NCBI GenBank assembly: GCA_902767235.1
Contig: CACXGR010000046.1
Coordinates: 1 to 9,175, forward strand
From: an uncultured Lachnospiraceae bacterium
GTDB lineage: Bacteria; Bacillota; Clostridia; Lachnospirales; Lachnospiraceae
DNA length: 9,175 nucleotides
Direction: 5' to 3'
Each line of letters opens with the position of its first letter. The stretch's first letter is position 1. Both the position numbers and the translations under genes were made by a program. Under the pieces are notes generated by a model that saw only the letters and a program-made list of their open reading frames with translations, was not told where the DNA came from and did no database searches. Of the stretch, positions 1 to 5,943 are shown one piece after another.

Positions 1-101
1 CTCCCTTTCCTGCATCCCCGTCAGTTTTCTCATCTCTCGTCCGCTTCTCCCGCCGGCTTTTCCGGCAGCTTCCGCTTGCCGGTCCGCCATATGCCGGGCG
101 G
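1..101 (-). other. Region after hypE: no terminator seen, possible start of a further gene
   Basis: Downstream of the hypE stop there is no hairpin with a T-run. A minus-strand frame is open from an ATG at 88-90 to the window edge (30 codons, beginning MADRQAEAAG) but has no ribosome binding site and no recognisable motif. The last ten minus-strand bases, GGAAAGGGAG at 1-10, look like a strong Shine-Dalgarno sequence, so the next gene of the operon may start just outside. This is too little sequence to name a gene. Confidence 0.3.
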
Positions 102-1127
102 TCAGCAGATCCTCGGCAGGCCCTCTCCCTGCAGAACAGACATCCTGCGCAGGCCGCCGATCGGAGTTCTCACAAACAATTCTCCGGCGCCGGCCCCCCT
201 GTCTCCGCCTGAGGATGTGCCCGGTTCCACCGCACCGATCAGGGCCGCGTTCTCCCCGTAGCGGGCGCCGCGCATGACCTCCAGCGCTTTCTGTGCCTGC
301 GTCCCGGGCACGATCGCCACGAGCTTCCCTTCATTTCCCATGTAGAGGGGATCCAGGCCCAAAAGGCCGCAGAAGCTTCTCACTTTGGCCAGGACCGGGA
401 CCGCCTCCTCGTCGATCACAAAGCATTTTCCGGACGCTTCCGCCAGTTCCTTGAGGACGGTGGCCAGTCCGCCTCTTGTGACGTCGCGGAGGGTGTGTAC
501 TTCGATCCCCGCGTCGAGGAGTGCACGGACGATGTCGCAAAGAGGCGCGTTGTCGCTCTCGATGTCGGCGTCGATGGCCAGCCGCTCTCCCAGGATGGCG
601 GCGTGGTGGTCGCCCATGGTGCCCGATACCAGCAGCGCGTCTCCCTCTTTTGCCCTGTCTGCTGCGATGTCGACGCCTTCCGGCACAAAGCCGACACCAG
701 TGGTGTTGATGTAGAGACCGCCCTTTCCTTCCACGACTTTGGTGTCGCCGGCGATGATCTGCACGCCGGCTTCCGCCGCCGTCTGCGCCATGCTGCGGAC
801 GATCTTCTCAAGAAGGGAGATCTCAAGCCCCTCCTCCAGGATGAAGCCGCAGGTCAGATACCTGGGGACGGCGCCGCGCATGAGGAGGTCGTTGACCGTC
901 CCGCAGACGCAGAGCCTGCCGATGTCGCCTCCGCGGTAGACCAGCGGCGTCACCACGAAGCTGTCCGTCGTCACGGCGATCCTGCCGCTGCCGGGCACCA
1001 CAGCGCTGTCCTCCATCCGGCTCAGCACCTCGTTGTGAAAAGCCCCGGCAAAAATTTCGCCGATCAGCTCCCCCGTGGCCCTGCCGCCGCTCCCGTGTTC
1101 CATTGTGATCCGCTGCGCCTTTTCCAT
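102..1127 (-). CDS. hypE: Carbamoyl dehydratase HypE (cyanide ligand synthesis)
   Basis: A 341-residue HypE of the PurM/AIR synthetase-like ATPase fold. HypE receives a carbamoyl group from HypF on its C-terminal cysteine and dehydrates it with ATP to a thiocyanate, the source of the CN ligands. The N-terminal HGSGGR (11-16), the metal/ATP-binding MEDSAVVP and TTDSFVV segments, AGDTKVVEG, RDVTRGGLATVL and GNEGKLVAIVP are all family motifs. The protein ends in the essential PRIC with C341 as the last residue, so it is complete and functional in appearance. The ATG at 1127 fits the usual HypE N-terminus (RIT-x-HGSGG). A GAGGAAGGAAA purine run lies upstream at a rather long spacing. HypF, its obligatory partner, is not in the window. 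Confidence 0.97.
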   Translation of the reverse strand: MEKAQRITMEHGSGGRATGELIGEIFAGAFHNEVLSRMEDSAVVPGSGRIAVTTDSFVVTPLVYRGGDIGRLCVCGTVNDLLMRGAVPRYLTCGFILEEGLEISLLEKIVRSMAQTAAEAGVQIIAGDTKVVEGKGGLYINTTGVGFVPEGVDIAADRAKEGDALLVSGTMGDHHAAILGERLAIDADIESDNAPLCDIVRALLDAGIEVHTLRDVTRGGLATVLKELAEASGKCFVIDEEAVPVLAKVRSFCGLLGLDPLYMGNEGKLVAIVPGTQAQKALEVMRGARYGENAALIGAVEPGTSSGGDRGAGAGELFVRTPIGGLRRMSVLQGEGLPRIC

Positions 1128-1169
1128 AAGCTGTCTTTTTCCTTCCTCGCGGCCGGCACGAATCTCCGG

Positions 1170-2231
1170 TCACTCCCTTTGATTAACATAGTAAGTATAG
1201 CAGTTTCCCTCCGCAGAGACCATACAGGCCCCCTGCGGCCTGAGCGGCGAGCAGACCTTGCCGAACAGCGGACACTGCGTGGGTCTCATGCGCCCTGTCA
1301 GCACTCTGTCGCAGCAGCAGCCCCGGTTGATCTTGCTGTCGGCGGTGAGCTGTGCGCTCCCCGCGTCCAGATGGGCATATTCCGGCTTCAGGAAACGGCC
1401 TGAGCCGGCGATCACGCCCATGCCCCGCCAGACCGCATCCGCCCTGTCAAAATATTGAGCCACCTGCCTCTGTGCCCTCGTATTTCCCTCCCGGGTCACG
1501 ACGGACGGGTAGAAGTTCATGACGCGTCCCCGGCCCGGGCCGGATGCATCCCCGCTCCAGACCTTGACAATGCCGTAGATCGCCGCCAGGATCTGCGTCC
1601 CCGTAAAGCCGGCGACGGCGAAGGGAAGCTGATATTTGGACGCGAGCGGCTCAAAGACTTTGCTGCCTGTGACCACCGCCACATGTCCCGGGGCGAGAAA
1701 GCCCTGGATGTCCGCGCCGTCCGCGCAGAGCCGGTCAATGACTTCCGGCATCGAGCGCAGCGCCGTGAGGAGCCTGACATTGGTGACCCCGTCTTCGAGG
1801 ATCTGCTGCACCATCAGCGCGTAGGCCGGCGCCGTGGTCTCAAATCCGACCGCCGCAAAGACAAAAGTTGTCTCCGGCTCCCGCTTTGCCAGCGCAAAAA
1901 TATCCATGGGCGAGTAGACCATCTGCACGCGCCCCCCGCGCCCTCTTGCTTCCTGCAGGCTCATGCGGCTGCCCGGCACGCGCAGCAGGTCGCCGAAGGT
2001 CACGACGCAGGTCTGCGGCTGCAGGCACAGCTCGATCAGCCTGTCGACATAGGACGAAGGCGTCACGCAGACGGGACAGCCCGGACCTGAGATCAGGCGG
2101 ATCCTGTCCGACAGAAGACCGGGGATGCCGTTTCGGGCGATCGCACCGGTGTGACTGCCGCAGACCTCCATGATCCTCAGCTCCGGGCCGTTATATTCTT
2201 TTAAGTATCTTTTGATCTCTTCCGGATTCAT
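1170..2231 (-). CDS. hypD: Hydrogenase maturation protein HypD (Fe-S scaffold for Fe(CN)2CO)
   Basis: A 353-residue HypD, the Fe-S protein that with HypC assembles the iron-cyanide-carbonyl part of the active site. Diagnostic motifs are all present: EVCGSHT (C24), GPGCPVC (C52, C55), FLAPGHVAVVTG with H183, and the C-terminal cysteine-rich region. That region contains the CCC run at 305-307 and C320, C327, C336 and C344, which include the 4Fe-4S ligands. Length is in the normal range, though the N-terminus is short, starting directly with MNPEEIKRYL. The ribosome binding site GGAGGA lies within the end of hypC. It is followed after 42 bases by hypE. Confidence 0.97.
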   Translation of the reverse strand: MNPEEIKRYLKEYNGPELRIMEVCGSHTGAIARNGIPGLLSDRIRLISGPGCPVCVTPSSYVDRLIELCLQPQTCVVTFGDLLRVPGSRMSLQEARGRGGRVQMVYSPMDIFALAKREPETTFVFAAVGFETTAPAYALMVQQILEDGVTNVRLLTALRSMPEVIDRLCADGADIQGFLAPGHVAVVTGSKVFEPLASKYQLPFAVAGFTGTQILAAIYGIVKVWSGDASGPGRGRVMNFYPSVVTREGNTRAQRQVAQYFDRADAVWRGMGVIAGSGRFLKPEYAHLDAGSAQLTADSKINRGCCCDRVLTGRMRPTQCPLFGKVCSPLRPQGACMVSAEGNCYTYYVNQRE

Positions 2232-2234
2232 CGG

Positions 2235-2450
2235 TCAGACAAGTTCCTCCATCTGGCGCATGATCTCGTCCATCTCCTCCATCTCGCGCGGGGAGATCTT
2301 CTGCAGAATGCAGCCGGCGTGGACCAGCACCCGGTCTCCCGGCTGGATCTGCACAAGGCCTGTCCTGGCCTCCACTTTATTTCCGTCAAAATCCACCAGC
2401 GCCGTCCTTTTTCCCACGGACAGCACGACGCCGGGCATCGCAACGCACAT
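2235..2450 (-). CDS. hypC: Hydrogenase assembly chaperone HypC
   Basis: A 71-residue HypC/HupF-family chaperone. HypC forms a complex with HypD on which the Fe(CN)2CO group is made, and then carries it to the hydrogenase large subunit. The N-terminus MCVAMPG contains the essential Cys2 of the family (usual form MCLAIPG). It is followed by the beta-barrel core with VDFDGNKVEA (18-27) and QPGDRVLVHAGCILQKI (36-52). The helical C-terminus MEEMDEIMRQMEEL is typical. The GAGG ribosome binding site overlaps the echF stop codon (GAATGAGG), so translation follows echF. Only 3 bases separate it from hypD. Confidence 0.96.
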   Translation of the reverse strand: MCVAMPGVVLSVGKRTALVDFDGNKVEARTGLVQIQPGDRVLVHAGCILQKISPREMEEMDEIMRQMEELV

Positions 2451-2462
2451 ATGACGTCAACC

Positions 2463-3008
2463 TCATTCTTTCTCTGCCGCAGGCGCTGCCGGTGCAGGTT
2501 CCGCCGGTGCAGGCTTCGCTGCCGGTGCTGCAGGAGCCACAGGTGCTGCCGCCGCAGGTGTCGCTGCCGCCGCTGCCGCCGCCTTCTTGGCCTGCGCCGC
2601 CTTCAGAGCCGCCGCTTTTTTGGCTGCCATCTCCGCTGCCTTGCGCCGCTCCTCTTCCATGACCTCGGGGGACTTCCGGTAGGTATCGGCCTCCTTTTTG
2701 CGGGCGGGCGTCTGGTATCCGGGCACTATTTTCAGGCATTTCTTGGGGCACTTGGACGCGCAGTAGCCGCAGGCAATGCAGTCAAAGCGGTTGATGGTCC
2801 AGGTGCCGGCGCCCTTGTCCACCACGATGCATCGGGGCGGGCAGCTTCTGACGCAGAGACCGCAGGAGATGCACTGGTCGATGTCGATCTCGATATGGCC
2901 CCGGGTGCGCTCCGGATATACGGCGGGCTCCTCGGGATAGTTCTTGGTGACGGGCTTCGTGACAAGGTTCTTCAGAAGTGTGCCCGTAAAATTCAAAAAT
3001 GCAGACAT
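2463..3008 (-). CDS. echF: Ech hydrogenase subunit F (2x[4Fe-4S] ferredoxin-like, NuoI-like) with Ala/Pro/Lys-rich tail
   Basis: A 181-residue polyferredoxin-type subunit that should accept electrons from reduced ferredoxin and pass them to EchC. Two 4Fe-4S motifs are clear: CISCGLCVRSCP (C46, C49, C52, C56) and CIACGYCASKCP (C77, C80, C83, C87). Each motif is followed by a further cysteine (C60, C91). The ferredoxin core ends near residue 100. Residues 108-147 are rich in Glu, Lys, Arg and Ala and probably helical. Residues 148-181 are almost only Ala and Pro with a few charges, and so are probably disordered. Most EchF proteins I know are shorter, so the tail is unusual. AAGGAGG at 3020-3026, which lies at the end of echE, is the ribosome binding site. 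The stop lies 12 bases before hypC. Core function is secure; the role of the tail is unknown. Confidence 0.94.
   Translation of the reverse strand: MSAFLNFTGTLLKNLVTKPVTKNYPEEPAVYPERTRGHIEIDIDQCISCGLCVRSCPPRCIVVDKGAGTWTINRFDCIACGYCASKCPKKCLKIVPGYQTPARKKEADTYRKSPEVMEEERRKAAEMAAKKAAALKAAQAKKAAAAAAATPAAAAPVAPAAPAAKPAPAEPAPAAPAAEKE
2466..2648 (-). repeat. Low-complexity GCN-rich tract encoding the EchF Ala/Pro/Lys tail, with imperfect 15/18-base repeats
   Basis: The tract is made largely of GCN (Ala) and CCN (Pro) codons. On the plus strand the unit GCCGGTGCAGG recurs at 2488-2498 and 2503-2513 and again, with a 3-base insertion, at 2521-2534. This gives PAPAE/PAPAA-type units. Changes by multiples of three bases would keep the frame, so its length may vary between strains. 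Confidence 0.7.
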
Positions 3009-3029
3009 ATTCTCACGGTCCTCCTTCCT

Positions 3030-4109
3030 TTAGCGCTCTGTGCAGCTGATGCAGGGGTCGATCGTGAGCACCAGGATCGGCACGTCCGCGTAGTCCGCTC
3101 CCTTGAGGGTCTCGCACAGACCGGGCAGGTTGGCAAAAGTAGGGGTGCGGATCCTGAGCCGGTTCAGGTTGGGCTTGCCGCTTCCTTTCACGTAATAGAC
3201 CGCCTCTCCTCTGGGCTGCTCGATGCGCATAAAAAACTCTCCGTCGGGATTTCCCTTTACCGGCACGGACAGATCGCCGGCCGGGATCTTTCCGACTGCC
3301 TGGCGGATCAGGTCGATGGACTGGAAGAGCTCGTCGATCCGGCACTGGCAGCGGGCGTAGCTGTCGCCCTCTGTGCTGATGATCGGTTCAAAATCCAGAT
3401 CGCCGTAGGCTCCGTACCCGCGGATCCGCATGTCTGTCGCGATCCCGCTGGCCCTTCCGAAGGGACCCGCGCAGCCCAGGTCGTGAGCCATTTGCCTGGT
3501 CAGGACGCCGACGCCACGAAGGCGCATCTGTACGCTCCTGTCCTGAAGAAATACTTTGCGGATGGTGCGGATCTGGCCCTCTACATCTGTGAGGACGTCA
3601 AGGAAACGGCTGAGCATGGCGCTGTCCATGTCCTTCATGACGCCGCCAACCTTGTTGACGGAGAAGATGACTCTGCCGCCGGTGGACTCCTCGATCATGT
3701 CCAGGATCTGTTCGCGGATCCGCCAGCACTGATAGAAGAGGCTCTCATATCCGAAAGCGTCCGCCAGAAGGCCCAGCCAGAGCAGGTGGCTGTGCATTCT
3801 GGACAGCTCCATCCAGATCGTGCGCAGATACCTGGCTCTGTCCGGGATCTCCACGCCCATGATATGTTCAATGGCCTCCACGTAGCCCATGCCGTGGCCG
3901 AAACTGCAGATCCCGCAGGTTCTCTCCGCCACATAGACCATCTCGTTGAAGTCCTTTTTGACGATCAGGCTCTCCAGTCCTCTGTGGACGAATCCGATGG
4001 ACGGGATGGCCTCTATGACCTTTTCATCCTCAATGACCAGATCCAGATGGATCGGCTCCGGCAGTACCGGATGCTGCGGGCCAAAGGGAATCACACTTAC
4101 TTTACCCAT
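3030..4109 (-). CDS. echE: Ech hydrogenase subunit E (large, NiFe catalytic subunit)
   Basis: A 359-residue large subunit of a group 4 [NiFe] hydrogenase, homologous to NuoD. It holds the NiFe(CN)2CO centre where protons and H2 are interconverted. The N-terminal FGPQHPVLPEPIHL (residues 9-22) is typical of the NuoD/EchE family. The L1 motif ERTCGICSFGH gives C65 and C68, and the C-terminal L2 motif DPCISC gives C353 and C356. All four nickel ligands are kept, unlike in complex I NuoD. The protein stops three residues after C356 (TER), so there is no C-terminal peptide for a maturation protease to remove. This agrees with what is known of EchE and CooH proteins. The start is fixed by GGAGGT 4 bases upstream. 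The stop is 21 bases before echF. Maturation should depend on the HypA, HypC, HypD and HypE proteins encoded around it. Confidence 0.97.
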   Translation of the reverse strand: MGKVSVIPFGPQHPVLPEPIHLDLVIEDEKVIEAIPSIGFVHRGLESLIVKKDFNEMVYVAERTCGICSFGHGMGYVEAIEHIMGVEIPDRARYLRTIWMELSRMHSHLLWLGLLADAFGYESLFYQCWRIREQILDMIEESTGGRVIFSVNKVGGVMKDMDSAMLSRFLDVLTDVEGQIRTIRKVFLQDRSVQMRLRGVGVLTRQMAHDLGCAGPFGRASGIATDMRIRGYGAYGDLDFEPIISTEGDSYARCQCRIDELFQSIDLIRQAVGKIPAGDLSVPVKGNPDGEFFMRIEQPRGEAVYYVKGSGKPNLNRLRIRTPTFANLPGLCETLKGADYADVPILVLTIDPCISCTER

Positions 4110-4113
4110 TCTT

Positions 4114-4119
4114 ACCTCC
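4114..4119 (-). promoter_or_regulatory. Ribosome binding site of echE
   Basis: GGAGGT lies 4 bases before the ATG at 4109 (GGAGGTAAGAATG). It fixes the echE start at MGKVSVIPFG. A longer frame from a TTG at 4172 adds 21 residues but has no ribosome binding site and no homology. Confidence 0.85.
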
Positions 4120-4176
4120 ATGCGGGAACGCTGCCGGGCGGCCTTAATGCCGCGCGGCGCGATACTACTCAAGCTG

Positions 4177-4554
4177 TCATTTCAGGGGGCCCCTGGCATC
4201 TTTGGGAAGAAGGGGCGCCTCCTCCTCGATGCGGTACAGCTTATTGCGGAAATCCAGACTGATCATCCGGATCTTTACGCCGTACATCTCCGCCATCTCA
4301 TTCTCGTAGAAAACGGCGGTGGGAATGATCTCCGTGATGCTGGGGATCTCCTCGTCGAGCTCCGCTTTCAGGCGGAGCGTCTTGTACTCATAGGTCTCAT
4401 CGTCGGCGAAGGAGTAGCTGAGCTCATACCTGCCGTCCCAAAATGCCGCGCATCCCTGGGAAAACCGCAGTCCGCTCTTCTTCATCTCCATGCACTTCGA
4501 GAGCAGTTCGCCCTTCGTGATCTCGATCAGTTCGTTTTCAGGACACTTGACCAT
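4177..4554 (-). CDS. echD: Ech hydrogenase subunit D (NuoC-like, 30-kDa-subunit family)
   Basis: A 125-residue soluble subunit homologous to the NuoC/30-kDa subunit of complex I. It has no cofactor and helps bind the large subunit to the rest of the peripheral arm. The family core is at residues 72-95, SITEIIPTAVFYENEMAEMY, with the acidic ExEMxxMxG pattern typical of NuoC. The short length fits EchD, which lacks the extra domains of longer NuoC proteins. The ATG at 4554 is preferred because of the ribosome binding site at 4561-4566. The start overlaps the end of echC by 17 bases, and a 67-base gap separates it from echE. The N-terminal 40 residues are poorly conserved and carry no motif I recognise. 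Confidence 0.92.
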   Translation of the reverse strand: MVKCPENELIEITKGELLSKCMEMKKSGLRFSQGCAAFWDGRYELSYSFADDETYEYKTLRLKAELDEEIPSITEIIPTAVFYENEMAEMYGVKIRMISLDFRNKLYRIEEEAPLLPKDARGPLK

Positions 4555-5017
4555 TTTTATTCCTCTTTTCTCCCTTGTGCGCTCTCTCGTACTCATCGTG
4601 TTCGTCGCTCCTCTTCTGGAAGAGCGCGATGGCCTGCACAAGGCCGTCGATGATCGCCTGGGGCCTCGCCGCGCAGCCGGGTACATAGATGTCCACCGGT
4701 ATCGTTGTGTCCGCGCCGCCCAGGATATTATAGCAATCCTTGAAAATGCCGCCGGTGCAGGCGCAGGTTCCCACTGCCACCACGACCTTGGGCCTTGGCA
4801 TCTGATCGTAGAGCTGCGTCACCACATCCTTGTTCTGTGTGTTGATCCCGCCCGTGATCAGGAATATATCCGCCTGCAGGGGATCTCCCGTGTTGATGAT
4901 GCCGAATCTCTCCGCGTCATAGACGGGCGTCAGGCAGGCCAGAACTTCTATATCGCACCCGTTGCAGCTGCTGCCGTCATAATGCAGCACCCAGGGTGAT
5001 TTTTTGACTTTACCCAT
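4538..5017 (-). CDS. echC: Ech hydrogenase subunit C (small, [4Fe-4S] subunit, NuoB-like)
   Basis: A 159-residue small hydrogenase subunit that carries the proximal [4Fe-4S] cluster passing electrons between EchF and the NiFe site in EchE. The four expected cysteine ligands are present: SCNGCDIE (C18, C21), VGTCACTGG (C85) and YVPGCAARP (C115). It is a short subunit without a signal peptide, as is usual for group 4 hydrogenases, which face the cytoplasm. The C-terminal 25 residues are charged and variable. The start ATG follows a repeated GGAAGGAAAG purine run. The last 17 bases overlap echD, which is read in another frame, so the two are coupled. Confidence 0.96.
   Translation of the reverse strand: MGKVKKSPWVLHYDGSSCNGCDIEVLACLTPVYDAERFGIINTGDPLQADIFLITGGINTQNKDVVTQLYDQMPRPKVVVAVGTCACTGGIFKDCYNILGGADTTIPVDIYVPGCAARPQAIIDGLVQAIALFQKRSDEHDEYERAHKGEKRNKNGQVS
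4561..4566 (-). promoter_or_regulatory. Ribosome binding site of echD
   Basis: AGAGGA on the minus strand, 6 bases before the ATG at 4554 and inside the 3' end of echC. It decides the start: the reading frame stays open upstream to 4686, but that part is a shadow of echC and lacks NuoC homology. Confidence 0.75.
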
Positions 5018-5073
5018 ACTTGCTTTCCTTCCTTACTCAATGTCCGAATCATGTACTCTCTTCAGCGCCGCCG

Positions 5074-5943
5074 TCATCTCACCAGCATCAGGATCAAAAG
5101 ATTGACCCCCGACAGGAAAAAGGTGGCGATCCAGATAAACCGCAGCATCTGGTCCCACTTGACGCGGGCGCTGGCGTTGTCCACCAGGATCAGGAAGAAG
5201 AATACCAGCGCGCACAGCACGAGCGCACCCAGGTAGCTGAGCGGGTTCGAGGTCACCGCGAAGAGGCCGACGATCCCCATGAGGAAAGCGTTCTCATACC
5301 ACTCCGTGATCGTAAAGATGGCCAGATTGTGGGCGCCCAGCTCTGTTTTGACGCCCATGACCAGTTCCTGGTGGGCGTGGTGGGATGTGCTGACGTCAAA
5401 AGGCGACTTCCGCATCTTGATCAGGAGGATCAGGACGAACGCCGCGAAGAGGCCGGGCATCCTGAATAGCATTACCTTGCCGCTGTTTGCGATCTCGCTG
5501 ACCCGGAAGGAGCCCGACACCAGATAGAAGCCGACGCCCGCCATGAGGACGGCCGGCTCATAGGTCATGATCTGCACCAGCTCTCGGGAAGACGCGATCG
5601 TGTTGTAAGGCGATCCCGTCACTACCGCCGCGAAGTACATAAAGGTCGACGCCGTGGAGAGCACGAACAGGCACATCAGAATATCATTTCCGGCAAAAAA
5701 GATCGAGCCGGTAAAGATCATCAGGACCATATAGCAGAGCAGCAGCGACGACTGGAATACGCCGATCGCGATGACCTGCTTGTTGAAGAGCTTGCGCACA
5801 TCGTAGAAGGGCTGCAGGAGCGGCGGTCCGATCCTCCCCTGCATCCTGGCGCTGATCTTGCGGTCGAGGCCCTCCATGAGCCCGCCCATCACCGGCGCCA
5901 GCAAAATATACAGAATTACCATGATAACCGCTTTTACACTCAT
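5074..5943 (-). CDS. echB: Ech hydrogenase subunit B (NuoH-like membrane anchor subunit)
   Basis: A 289-residue integral membrane protein homologous to NuoH/ND1, which docks the hydrophilic catalytic module on the membrane arm. The NuoH signature is clear: DRKISARMQGRIGP at residues 27-40, followed by the loop LLQPFYDVRKLF (42-53); SRELVQIMTYEP (119-130); and the charged loop RKSPFDVSTSHHAHQELV (178-195), which continues with KTELG and ends in TEWYE around 217. About eight hydrophobic helices are visible. The start ATG overlaps the echA stop (ATGA) and is preceded 9 bases upstream by a perfect AGGAGG at 5953-5958 inside echA, so the two are translationally coupled. A 56-base gap separates it from echC. 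Length is normal for EchB. Confidence 0.95.
   Translation of the reverse strand: MSVKAVIMVILYILLAPVMGGLMEGLDRKISARMQGRIGPPLLQPFYDVRKLFNKQVIAIGVFQSSLLLCYMVLMIFTGSIFFAGNDILMCLFVLSTASTFMYFAAVVTGSPYNTIASSRELVQIMTYEPAVLMAGVGFYLVSGSFRVSEIANSGKVMLFRMPGLFAAFVLILLIKMRKSPFDVSTSHHAHQELVMGVKTELGAHNLAIFTITEWYENAFLMGIVGLFAVTSNPLSYLGALVLCALVFFFLILVDNASARVKWDQMLRFIWIATFFLSGVNLLILMLVR

Noticed and set aside
64..84. Inverted repeat CCGGCA/TGCCGG downstream of hypE as terminator
   Set aside because: The 6-bp stem has a 9-base loop and is not followed by a T-run on the minus strand. Such GC-rich inverted repeats are expected by chance in this sequence.
495..1403. Plus-strand open frame of 302 codons over hypE and the hypD end
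   Set aside because: It is antisense to two clear hyp genes, has no recognisable motifs, and its composition is expected from the complementary strand of GC-rich coding DNA.
4149..4158. 10-base perfect palindrome GCCGCGCGGC in the echD-echE gap
   Set aside because: It is fully GC, without loop or flanking T-run, and occurs readily by chance in GC-rich DNA. No second copy was noticed.
4110..4172. N-terminal extension of echE from a TTG at 4172
   Set aside because: No ribosome binding site precedes it, and the added residues lack family homology. The ATG at 4109 has a perfectly placed GGAGGT.
2319..4262. Very long plus-strand open frame (647 codons) antisense to echE, echF and hypC
   Set aside because: It is a shadow of GC-rich genes on the opposite strand. 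Its translation is rich in Arg, His, Asp and Ala without domain motifs, it crosses three well-supported genes, and it has no plausible ribosome binding site.
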